A DNA stretch of 52,367 bases, from the NCBI GenBank assembly GCA_903845115.1, contig CAIMWE010000032.1:1-52367 (forward strand), given 5' to 3'. Made by a program: the position numbers and the translations under genes. The first letter of the stretch is position 1; every line of letters begins with the position of its first letter. The notes below the pieces were generated by a model. The model worked only from the letters and a program-made list of their open reading frames with translations, did no database searches and was not told where the DNA came from. Positions 16,748-24,548 of this stretch are shown here, piece by piece. The DNA comes from an uncultured Acidobacteriota bacterium. GTDB lineage: Bacteria > Acidobacteriota > Thermoanaerobaculia > UBA5066.

Positions 16748-17899
16748 ATGCCGGTTCGTTGCGCGATCACGATGTTCGTGGACGCCTGCGGCTGGGAGGT
16801 TCTGCGGGCGCGGCCCTGGTTCCTCTCCGGCCTTCCGCACCGCCAGGGCGTCCCCTCGCTCTTCGGCTTCTCGTCGGCGTGCGTCCCCGCGATCCTGAGC
16901 GGGCGGCGTCCCGACGAGAACGACCACTGGTCCAGCTTCTACTACTCGCCCGCCACGAGCCCGTTCCGGGTGACGAGGGCGCTCGGCGCCCTCCCGGGGG
17001 CCCTCTTCGACCGTGGCCGCGTCCGCCGCTGGATGTCCAAGGGGATCGCCGCGGCGTACGGCTTCACCGGGTACTTCCAGATCTACAACCTCCCGTTCGA
17101 CGCCCTCCCTCTCTTCGACTACGCGGAGAAGAAGGACATCTTCCGGCCCGGGGGGATGAACCGCGGGACGAACATCTTCGACGACCTGGCCCACGACCGG
17201 GTCCCGCACCACGTCTCGAACTGGCGGCTCTCCGAGGAGGCGAACATCGCCGCCCTCAGGGGCGCCGTCGAGGAGGGCTCGGTCCGGTGGGCTTTCCTCT
17301 ACACCGCCAGCCTGGATGCGTTGATGCACGAGCACACCAAGGACTCCCCCCTCGTCGACGAGAAGCTCCGGTGGTACGAGAGGCAGGTCGAGGACCTCCT
17401 GGCGGCGGCGTCCCGCCGCTACGACGAGGTCCGCTTCGCCCTGGTCTCCGACCACGGGATGGCGACCATCCACACGGTGGTCGATCTGATGCCCCGGATC
17501 GCGGCTCTCGGCCTCCGGTTCGGGACCGACTTCGCCGGCGTCTACGACTCGACGATGCTCCGGTTCTGGTTCCTCCGGCCCGGTGCCGAGGAGAGGATCC
17601 GGTCGGTGCTGCCGGACGACCTCCACGGGGCGTGGGTCCCGGAGGAGCGCCTCCGGGCGTGGGGCACCTGGTGGCCCGACGGGAAGTTCGGGAACGCGGT
17701 TTACGCGCTCGAGCCGGGCGTCCTCCTGAACCCCTCCCACATGGGGCGCGTCGCACCCGCCGGAATGCACGGGTACCGGCCCGACCACCCCGACTCGGAC
17801 GCGACGCTGCTGGCGAGCTTCGCGCCGACCTCGAGCGTGGATGACATCACCGCCTTCTACTCGGTGATGCGCGAGATGGCCGATTGGGCGACGGCGTAA
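16748..17899 (+). CDS. Type I phosphodiesterase / nucleotide pyrophosphatase-like protein
   Basis: A 383-residue protein of the alkaline phosphatase superfamily. Metal ligands are visible as the N-terminal aspartate (MFVDACGW, D12), D and H in SLDALMHEHTK, SDHGM, and the late GMHGYRPD histidine. The nucleophile should lie in FGFSSACVPAILSG (S42, S43 or C45), where relatives carry Thr or Ser. There is no signal peptide, so it seems cytoplasmic. It could hydrolyse a phosphodiester or nucleotide sugar or transfer a phospho group. It is the first gene of the plus arm and its end overlaps the flippase start by 16 bases. The ATG has GGGGGAGGA upstream. Confidence 0.75.
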   Translation: MPVRCAITMFVDACGWEVLRARPWFLSGLPHRQGVPSLFGFSSACVPAILSGRRPDENDHWSSFYYSPATSPFRVTRALGALPGALFDRGRVRRWMSKGIAAAYGFTGYFQIYNLPFDALPLFDYAEKKDIFRPGGMNRGTNIFDDLAHDRVPHHVSNWRLSEEANIAALRGAVEEGSVRWAFLYTASLDALMHEHTKDSPLVDEKLRWYERQVEDLLAAASRRYDEVRFALVSDHGMATIHTVVDLMPRIAALGLRFGTDFAGVYDSTMLRFWFLRPGAEERIRSVLPDDLHGAWVPEERLRAWGTWWPDGKFGNAVYALEPGVLLNPSHMGRVAPAGMHGYRPDHPDSDATLLASFAPTSSVDDITAFYSVMREMADWATA

Positions 17900-19413
17900 G
17901 CAGCGCGCCCAGCGCCTCGCAACGGGTCGCCGGCCAGGCTCACTGGTCCATCCTCGCGAAGATCGCGACCCTGGTCGGCACCCTCGGCGTGTCGGTCGTC
18001 TGCGCACGGAAGCTCGGCAAGGACGAGTACGGCGTGCTGTCGCTGGCGAAGAACATGGTGACGTTCGGCGTCATGGCCGCGTCGCTCGGCCTCGACCGCG
18101 CGCTCCTGCGATTCGTGCCGGAGCTGGAGCACCGGCGCGCCGGCGCCGGGCTCCGGCGCCTCTTCGCCTGGGTGATCGGGGTCCAGGCCGCGGCGCTCGC
18201 GATCGCGAGCGCCCTGCTGCTCCTCCTCGCGCCGATCTGGCGGAGCCTGTTCATGCCCGGGATCGTCCCGCTCCTGCCGCTCATCTGCGTGGTGACGGCG
18301 GCCTTCACCCTGAAGGAGACGATCTACCAGCTCCATTTCGCCCTCGCCCGCGCGAAGGTCCTGACGATCGCGACGACGATCACCGGGGCGGGCTGGCTCG
18401 TCCTCACCGTCTGGTGGCTCGCCCGGGGGGCGTCCAGCGAGGCCGCGCTCCTCGCCCAGGCCGCGTCGCTGGTGGCGGCCGTCGTCTACCTTCTCCCGTC
18501 GCTCCGGAACGCCCTCCGCTCGGTCCCCGCCCAGTCGGACGAGGTCGTCTCGACCCGGCGGGTCGGCATCTACGCGGCGAACGGCGTCGGGTCGAGCCTC
18601 GTGAACCTCATCGTCCAGCGGCAGTCGGAGGTCTACTTCCTCGCCGCGGTGGCCCCGCCCGCCGTCGTCGGCTTCTACGACCTCGGCTACTCGCTCCCCC
18701 AGCTCGGGCTGGAACTGCTCCCGCTCTCCCTCTACGCCGTGGTCCTCTCCGCGATCACGTCGTCGTACCAGCGGGACCCGTCCCGCCTCGGAGTGCTCAC
18801 CGGCTGGTTCTACAAGCTGCTGGCGCTCGTCACCGTCCCGTTCGCCCTCCTCGGGGCGGTGTGGGCGGATCGCCTCCTCGTCCTTCTCTACGGCGCCCCC
18901 ATGGAGCCCGCCGGGCAGATCGCCCGCGTCTTCTCCGTCCTCCACCTCCTCCCGTTCGTCTCGCTCCCGGTGGGTGTCGCCCTGAACGTCGTCGAGAAGG
19001 CCCACCGGACCCTCGCTCTCGGGATCCTCCAGGTCGGCGTGAACCTGGGGCTCGATCTGCTCCTCATCCCCAGGTACCAGGTCAAGGGCGCCATCGCGGC
19101 CGTGGCTCTCTCCTTCCTCCTCGTGACCCCGGTGACGATCTGGTACGCGCTCCGCCTCACGGGGCCGCTCGAGTTCCCCTGGAGGTGGATGGGCCGCCTG
19201 GCGCTCGCGCTCTCGCCCGGGCTCCTTCCCGGCCTCGCCCGCCCGTGGCTCGGAGCCGGCTGGGGCGGGACGATCTCCGGAATCGCGGCGAGCGCGTTCC
19301 TGATGGGGCTCGGGTTCCGGTACGGCCGCCTGCTCGGGACCGAGGAGCTTTATCGTCTCCGGGAGGTTTCGTTCCCGGGCAAGCGGTTCGTCGTGAGGTT
19401 CCTGGAGCCGTAG
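17884..19413 (+). CDS. MOP-superfamily polysaccharide flippase (Wzx-like)
   Basis: A 509-residue membrane protein with about 14 hydrophobic helices and the start typical of Wzx/RfbX proteins (Q-AHWSILAKIATLVGTLGVS, then ARKLGKDEYGVLSLAK). It would flip undecaprenyl-linked repeat units across the inner membrane. The start is probably TTG at 17884, overlapping the phosphodiesterase gene by 16 bases; no earlier or better start lies in frame and the next ATG would remove the first helix. The following GT4 gene begins on its last base (TAGTG). With the Wzy-like, Wzc-like and Wza-like proteins it completes a Wzx/Wzy-type export route. Confidence 0.85.
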   Translation: MGDGVSSAPSASQRVAGQAHWSILAKIATLVGTLGVSVVCARKLGKDEYGVLSLAKNMVTFGVMAASLGLDRALLRFVPELEHRRAGAGLRRLFAWVIGVQAAALAIASALLLLLAPIWRSLFMPGIVPLLPLICVVTAAFTLKETIYQLHFALARAKVLTIATTITGAGWLVLTVWWLARGASSEAALLAQAASLVAAVVYLLPSLRNALRSVPAQSDEVVSTRRVGIYAANGVGSSLVNLIVQRQSEVYFLAAVAPPAVVGFYDLGYSLPQLGLELLPLSLYAVVLSAITSSYQRDPSRLGVLTGWFYKLLALVTVPFALLGAVWADRLLVLLYGAPMEPAGQIARVFSVLHLLPFVSLPVGVALNVVEKAHRTLALGILQVGVNLGLDLLLIPRYQVKGAIAAVALSFLLVTPVTIWYALRLTGPLEFPWRWMGRLALALSPGLLPGLARPWLGAGWGGTISGIAASAFLMGLGFRYGRLLGTEELYRLREVSFPGKRFVVRFLEP

Positions 19414-20639
19414 TGCGGATTTTCCACGTCGCTCGCCGCTTCACGCCGTCCGCCTGGGGAGGGACGGAGGCGGTCGTCACCGCCCTGGTCCGCGAGCAGC
19501 GGAAGGCGGGGCACGAGGCCGACGTTCTTTCGACGTCGGCGCTCGACCGACCGGGCCGCGACGAGGTGCTCGGGGTCCCGGTCCGCCGGTTCGGCTACAC
19601 CTACGCGCACTGGCCCCTTTCTGCGGCGGCGCGAAACGCTCTCGACCGGAAGGGGGGGAACCCGCTCTCGGCGGGGATGCTCCGGACCCTCCTGACGGAG
19701 CCGCGCGTCGACCTCGTTCACTGCCACACGATGCAGCGGCTGGCAGGGCAGGTCAGGTGGGCCGCCCGGCGTCGCGGCATCCCGTACGTCGTCCAGCTCC
19801 ACGGAGGCGAGTTCCGGGTTCCCGAGGCCGAGCTCCGGGAGATGCTGGCGCCGAGCCAGGGTTCCCTGGACTGGGGGAAGGTCCCCTCGGCCCTCCTCGG
19901 CACGCGACGTTTCCTCGCCGACGCCGACCTGATCCTGGTCCTCTCGCACGAGGAGGAGGACGCCGGCCGGCAGTGCCTCCCGGGCGTCCGGATCGAACGG
20001 CTGCCGAACGGCGTCGACCCCGAACGCTTCACGGCCGGAAACGGGGCACGGGCCCGGGAGCGGTGGGGCGTCCCGCCGAACGCGCCGCTGCTCCTGACCG
20101 TCGCGCGCGTCGACCCCCAGAAGGGCCAGCTCCTTCTCCCGGAGGTACTCGCGGCCTGTCCGGACGCCCATGCGGTGGCCGCCGGGCCCACGACGGTGCC
20201 CGGATATGACGAGAAGGTCCTCACGCGGGCGAGGGAGCTGGGGGTGGCCGCCCGGCTCCACCTGACCGGCGGCATCCCCCCCGAGACGATCGAGCTGGCC
20301 GACCTCTACCGGGCCGCCGATATCTTCGTCCTTCCCTCGACGCACGAGCCGTTCGGGATCGTCGTCCTCGAGGCCTGGGCCTCCGGCCTGGCCGTCGTCG
20401 GAAGCCGCGTCGGCGGCCTCGGCGAGCTGATCCGCGACGGAGTCGACGGGCTGCTCGTCCCTCCGGCGGACGGCGCCGCGCTCGCCGCCGCCGTGGCCGC
20501 TCTCCTCGCCGACGAGCCCGGGCGCCGGGCCCTTGCCGCCTCCGGCCGGGAGGAGGTCCTGGCCCGATACACTTGGCCCACCGTGGCGGCAAGCCTCGAT
20601 GCCCTCTACCGCGAAATCCTCGAGAGGAGGCGCCCGTGA
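19413..20639 (+). CDS. Family 4 glycosyltransferase
   Basis: A 408-residue GT-B enzyme starting at GTG 19413, which shares one base with the flippase stop (TAGTG). Motifs are FHVARRFTPSAWGGTEAVV, LHGGEFRVPEAELREML, the linker LLLTVARVDPQKGQL and EX7E in PSTHEPFGIVVLEAWASG. Length and layout match the enzyme at 9238-10461 and the two appear to be paralogues placed on opposite arms. It would add a sugar to the lipid-linked unit. A GAGAGGAGG site inside its end serves the next gene. Confidence 0.85.
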   Translation: MRIFHVARRFTPSAWGGTEAVVTALVREQRKAGHEADVLSTSALDRPGRDEVLGVPVRRFGYTYAHWPLSAAARNALDRKGGNPLSAGMLRTLLTEPRVDLVHCHTMQRLAGQVRWAARRRGIPYVVQLHGGEFRVPEAELREMLAPSQGSLDWGKVPSALLGTRRFLADADLILVLSHEEEDAGRQCLPGVRIERLPNGVDPERFTAGNGARARERWGVPPNAPLLLTVARVDPQKGQLLLPEVLAACPDAHAVAAGPTTVPGYDEKVLTRARELGVAARLHLTGGIPPETIELADLYRAADIFVLPSTHEPFGIVVLEAWASGLAVVGSRVGGLGELIRDGVDGLLVPPADGAALAAAVAALLADEPGRRALAASGREEVLARYTWPTVAASLDALYREILERRRP

Positions 20640-22063
20640 ACCTGGAGCGCCCGCTTCGTCTCCTTGCCTTCGCCGCCGCCCTGGCCGGCGGGGCACTCTT
20701 CCTCGTGAACGCCGCCGACCTGGTGCGCCGCGAAGTGCCGGGCGACTACGTCGAGGGAGTCGTTCTCTCGGCGCAGCGGACCGTCGCCGCCGGGACGTCG
20801 GCCTTCGACCCCGCCGGGTGGAAGGCGCTTCCCTGGCGCATCAACCTCTACGGGCCCGTCCAGTACCAGCTCGGTGCGTGGGCGCTCCGAGCGGGCGGCG
20901 ACGTGTCGTCGCTCCGGCCGGGCCGGCTCCTCTCCCTGCTGGCCATCGCTCTCGCCCTGGCGGCTCTCTGGAGGCTGATGCGGCAGGGCCTCCGCCTGCC
21001 GGCCGGCGCTTCCGTCTTCGGGCTCCTGGTCCCGCTCGGGTACCTCCCCGTCCTCGTCTTCGCCCCGCAGAACCGGGTCGACACGCTCGCCGTCGCGCTG
21101 AGCCTCGCCGGGCTCGCCCTGGCCGCCGAGGAGCGCCGGGGGACCAACGTCGCCGCCGGCCTCCTCTTCGTCGTGGCGGTCTTCACGAAGCCGACGGCGA
21201 TCGCCGCCCCCGCGGCCGTCCTCCTCTGGCTCCTCTCGAAGCGGAGGTGGCGCGACGCGGGGCTCCTCGTCGCTACCTGCGGCGTGGCGGGCCTCGTCTG
21301 GCTGGCGCTTCTCTCCGCCACGAGCCACGGCGGGTTCCTCCAGTCGATGGGCTTCAACGGCGCCACCCCTTTCGCGCCCGGGGGCTTCGTCAAGGCGGCC
21401 CAGATCGCCCTCGCCGCGGCCCCGGTCCCGATCCTGGCCGGCCTTGCCCTCGGCTGGCTCGGCAGCCGCGAAGGGGTCGGACGCCTTCTCGCCGGCTACT
21501 TCCTCCTCGCCCTCTTCCTCGCGCTGGCGACGGTCGGGAAGGTCGGCGCGAACCTCAACTACTTCATCGAGCCGGGCCTCGCGCTCGCGCCACTCGCCGC
21601 CCTCGCGTGGCACCTCTGGGGCCGGACAACGGCGGGCGCGGCGGTGGCGGTCGCCGCGCTGGCGAGCATGCTCGCCTGGAGCGCGCCTCGCGTCGCCTGG
21701 GAGCTCCGCGGACGGACCGAACGCCTGGTGGCCGAGCGCCGGCTCGCGCCGCTGCTCGCGGGGAAGAGCGTCCTGACGATGGAGGTCTCCTCGGTCTTCC
21801 GCGCCGGCGGGACTCCGGTCCTCAACGACCCCTGCATCTTCGCCTACCTCGCCAGGGCGAAACGGTGGGACGAGAGCGGTCTCGTGGCGGCGCTCCGCTC
21901 TCACCGGATCGACCTGGTCCTCGCCGATACCGACGTCGCTGTCCCGGATCCGGTCTTCTCCAACTGGTCGCCGGAGGTCCGGCGGGAGGTGACCGAGTCG
22001 TACCGGCTGTCGGCGGTCTACGGCCCCGGCCTCTACCTCTACGAGCCGAAGGGGACGCCGTGA
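20636..22063 (+). CDS. GT-C-type membrane glycosyltransferase (PMT/ArnT-like fold)
   Basis: A 475-residue inner-membrane protein with about ten hydrophobic helices and a soluble C-terminal region. After the first helix the periplasmic loop contains GDYVEGVVLSAQR, with acidic residues where GT-C enzymes place their catalytic D/E, then RINLYGPVQYQLGAW. Such enzymes use polyprenyl-phosphate sugars as donors at the periplasmic face. GTG 20636 overlaps the preceding stop (GTGA) and has GAGGAGG upstream. It precedes a second GT-C gene, and the ALG5-like enzyme at 28595 could make its donor. Assignment to a named family is uncertain. Confidence 0.65.
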   Translation: MNLERPLRLLAFAAALAGGALFLVNAADLVRREVPGDYVEGVVLSAQRTVAAGTSAFDPAGWKALPWRINLYGPVQYQLGAWALRAGGDVSSLRPGRLLSLLAIALALAALWRLMRQGLRLPAGASVFGLLVPLGYLPVLVFAPQNRVDTLAVALSLAGLALAAEERRGTNVAAGLLFVVAVFTKPTAIAAPAAVLLWLLSKRRWRDAGLLVATCGVAGLVWLALLSATSHGGFLQSMGFNGATPFAPGGFVKAAQIALAAAPVPILAGLALGWLGSREGVGRLLAGYFLLALFLALATVGKVGANLNYFIEPGLALAPLAALAWHLWGRTTAGAAVAVAALASMLAWSAPRVAWELRGRTERLVAERRLAPLLAGKSVLTMEVSSVFRAGGTPVLNDPCIFAYLARAKRWDESGLVAALRSHRIDLVLADTDVAVPDPVFSNWSPEVRREVTESYRLSAVYGPGLYLYEPKGTP

Positions 22064-23736
22064 AGCGGACCGCCCTCCTCTTCCCCGCGCTGGTCGTCGT
22101 CGCGCTCGCCCTCCGGCTGTGGGCCCTCGGGACTCCGGACCTGGTGGGCGGCGACGAGGGCTATTACGGAACCTACGCCCGCAACATCCTGACCGGCGGG
22201 TTCCCGCAGCTCCTGAACCTCGGGCGCGAGCCGCTCTCCGCTCCCGACAACAAGCCCTTCCTCTTCCCGCTCCTGCTGGCGGGGCCGGTCGCCCTGGCCG
22301 GACCGTCCGAGTGGGCGCTCCGCTCCGTACCGGCCCTCTTCGGCCTGGCGGCCGCCTGGCTCGTCGCGGCAATCGTCCGGCGACGCCGGGGCGAGGAGGA
22401 AGCCCGGTGGGCGGCCGCGGCGGCGCTCGTCCTGCCGCCGCTCGTCTATGCCTCGCGGGTCGTGATGGGCGAGGGGGTCCTCGCCGCGTTCGGCCTCGCG
22501 GGAATCTACGCGGCCCTGCGGGCCGTCGAGGAGCGTTCGAATCGCTGGGCGCTCCTGGCCGGAGCGCTGTGGGGATGCGGCTTCCTGGTGAAGCTCTGGC
22601 TCGTGGCGCTCTTCGTGATCCCGGTCTTCGCCGCGCTCCTCGCCGATCCGTCGAGGCGGACCGACCGCGGCGCGTGGGGGCGCCTGGTCCTGGCCGGCGT
22701 TCCGTTCGCCGCCGTGGGCGGCCTGCACCTCGGTCTCGTCGCCGCGTTCTCGCCGGACACCGCGAAGTTCTGGTTCGAGCAGTACTTCATCTTCTCGCTC
22801 TTCGGCCGGGCCGGAGGGTCGGATTTCGCGTCGTACTGGCACCAGCCCTGGAGCTACTACCTGCGCGTGACGGTCCAGACCTGCTTCCCGGCTCTCCCCC
22901 TCGTCTTCCTGGCGCTCACCGGCGCCTCGGCGCCGGACCCAGGGAAGGAGCCGGGCTCGCTCCCGCAGCGCGCCCTCTGGGGATCGATGGCCCTCGAGCT
23001 CCTGCTGATCTCCTTCATGGCCGTGAAGCTCCGGCAATACAGCTTCCCGCTGATGCCGGCGATCGCGGCGCTCGCCGGGATCGGGGCCGTCCCCCTCTGG
23101 ACCGGGAGGGCGACGGTGGGGCAGAGGCGGTGGGCCGCCGGCGCGACGGTGGCGCTCCTCGCGGTGGTGGTCCTCTGGCAGGCGGGCCCGGTGCCGCTCT
23201 ACCCGTCGACGGCGATGGCGGCCGCGGTGGCCGTCTTCCTCGCCGGGGCGGCCCTCCTGCTCGCCGACGGGGGACCGTTCCAGGCGGGATCGGGCCGCCT
23301 CGCGATCGCGGCCTCCCTCGCCGTCGCTCTCGCCGGATCGGCGCTGACCGTGAAGCGGGAGTGCCTCGGGCACCGGACGGGCTACCGGGAGGCGGCCGAG
23401 GCGGTCGCCCCGGCCCTCGCTTCCGTGCCGCCCACGCGGGTCTGTTTTCTGGCCCCCGAAGTCCCGGCGTTCCAGTTCTACCTCTTCCGGACGGGCCGAT
23501 ACTGGTCCTCGCCGTACGAGCCGCACTCCGCGGCCGAGCTGATCGCCATGGCCTCCCGTCCCGACTTCCGGGCGTTCGTCACCACCGACCGCCCCGACCT
23601 CTACGGCGGCCTCACGCCGCCCGAGGTGGTGGCGTGGCTGGAATCCCACACCCGCGAGGTGACCGGCGACATCCGCCGGAAGGCCGGCCGCCCCGTGCCG
23701 ATCCGCGTCTTCGTCAAGGAGGAACGCCCCGGATGA
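22060..23736 (+). CDS. ArnT/PMT-like GT-C glycosyltransferase
   Basis: A 558-residue membrane protein with about 11-12 helices. The first periplasmic loop has LVGGDEGYYGTYARNIL, containing the DE pair and Tyr typical of GT83/PMT-2-type enzymes, followed by DNKPFLFPLLLAGP. Members move a sugar from a polyprenyl phosphate to lipid, protein or glycan on the periplasmic side. The GTG at 22060 overlaps the stop of the other GT-C gene (GTGA), and its own stop overlaps the ATPase ATG (ATGA). Lipid A modification is less likely here because no aminoarabinose genes are present; decoration of the exopolysaccharide is the preferred reading. Confidence 0.75.
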   Translation: MKRTALLFPALVVVALALRLWALGTPDLVGGDEGYYGTYARNILTGGFPQLLNLGREPLSAPDNKPFLFPLLLAGPVALAGPSEWALRSVPALFGLAAAWLVAAIVRRRRGEEEARWAAAAALVLPPLVYASRVVMGEGVLAAFGLAGIYAALRAVEERSNRWALLAGALWGCGFLVKLWLVALFVIPVFAALLADPSRRTDRGAWGRLVLAGVPFAAVGGLHLGLVAAFSPDTAKFWFEQYFIFSLFGRAGGSDFASYWHQPWSYYLRVTVQTCFPALPLVFLALTGASAPDPGKEPGSLPQRALWGSMALELLLISFMAVKLRQYSFPLMPAIAALAGIGAVPLWTGRATVGQRRWAAGATVALLAVVVLWQAGPVPLYPSTAMAAAVAVFLAGAALLLADGGPFQAGSGRLAIAASLAVALAGSALTVKRECLGHRTGYREAAEAVAPALASVPPTRVCFLAPEVPAFQFYLFRTGRYWSSPYEPHSAAELIAMASRPDFRAFVTTDRPDLYGGLTPPEVVAWLESHTREVTGDIRRKAGRPVPIRVFVKEERPG

Positions 23737-24548
23737 CGGGTGAGGCCGGCTGGGGCCTGAAGCGAGCGCCGTTCGAGTCGGGTCCCGACCCCGAGCTCTT
23801 CTTTCCGTCGGAAGACCACCGGGAAGCAGTGGCCAGGCTGGAGTTCCTCGCCCGCGAAGGGGGGACCCAGCTCGGCCTTCTCACCGGCGGGATCGGCTGC
23901 GGGAAGTCGATGGTCCGGGCGGTCTTCGCCCGGCAGAGCTCGGCCAGCCGGCTCGTGGCCCAGCTCCCGTCGAGCCACTACCCGTTTCCCGCCCTTCTCC
24001 GGTCCATCCTCGGCCAGTTTGGGGCCTCCGATCCAGGGGGCGGTACCTCAGAATTCGACCTGGTGACGAGGTTGCAGGAAGTCCTCGTGGCCAGGCGCTG
24101 GCCGGCCGTCGTCCTCCTCGACGAGGCGCAGGACCTGACGCGCGACTCGCTGGTCGGCCTCCGGGCCCTGACGAACCTGGTGGACGGGCGGCTCGACCTG
24201 ACGATCGTCCTCGTCGGGCAGCCCGAGCTGCGCGAGCTCGTCCTCTCGCTTCCCCAGCTCGACCAGCGGGCAGGGCTCCGCTACCACCTCGAAGCGCTGG
24301 CCGGGACCGAGGTGGGGCCCTACCTTTCGTTCCGGCTCCGGGCGGCCGGCCATCCGGACGGCGCCCTCTTCGAGCCGGAGGCCGTCGACGGCGTGGCGGC
24401 CGCGTCGCACGGCGTGCCTCGCGAGATCAACCGGGTCGCCCGGCTCTCGATGTCGGTGGCCGCGTCCCACGGCGCCGGGACGGTCGCCGGGCGGGACGTC
24501 CGCGTCGTCACGGCGGACCTCGCCCGCCAGCGGGGAGAGAGGGGCTGA
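23733..24548 (+). CDS. ExeA/XrtA-system-like AAA ATPase
   Basis: A 271-residue AAA-type ATPase. It begins WGLKRAPFESGPDPELFFPS, a start shared by ExeA and PEP-CTERM-associated ATPases, with Walker A GGIGCGKS (52-59), Walker B VVLLDEAQD (D130, E131), a VGQPEL sensor strand and a C-terminal helical lid with GVPREINRVARL. It has no peptidoglycan-binding or membrane segment, unlike ExeA. The ATG overlaps the GT-C stop and its own stop overlaps the Wzc-like start (TGATG). It may power or gate polysaccharide assembly together with the next protein, whose own P-loop is degraded. No exosortase is present. Confidence 0.75.
   Translation: MTGEAGWGLKRAPFESGPDPELFFPSEDHREAVARLEFLAREGGTQLGLLTGGIGCGKSMVRAVFARQSSASRLVAQLPSSHYPFPALLRSILGQFGASDPGGGTSEFDLVTRLQEVLVARRWPAVVLLDEAQDLTRDSLVGLRALTNLVDGRLDLTIVLVGQPELRELVLSLPQLDQRAGLRYHLEALAGTEVGPYLSFRLRAAGHPDGALFEPEAVDGVAAASHGVPREINRVARLSMSVAASHGAGTVAGRDVRVVTADLARQRGERG

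Noticed and set aside
22506-22560. GTTCGAATC resembling a tRNA T-loop
   Set aside because: It lies within the GT-C coding frame and no acceptor stem or anticodon arm surrounds it.
23733-24548. Reading the locus as an exosortase/PEP-CTERM system
   Set aside because: No exosortase, PEP-CTERM sorting tail or other system gene is visible; only the ATPase resembles that set.
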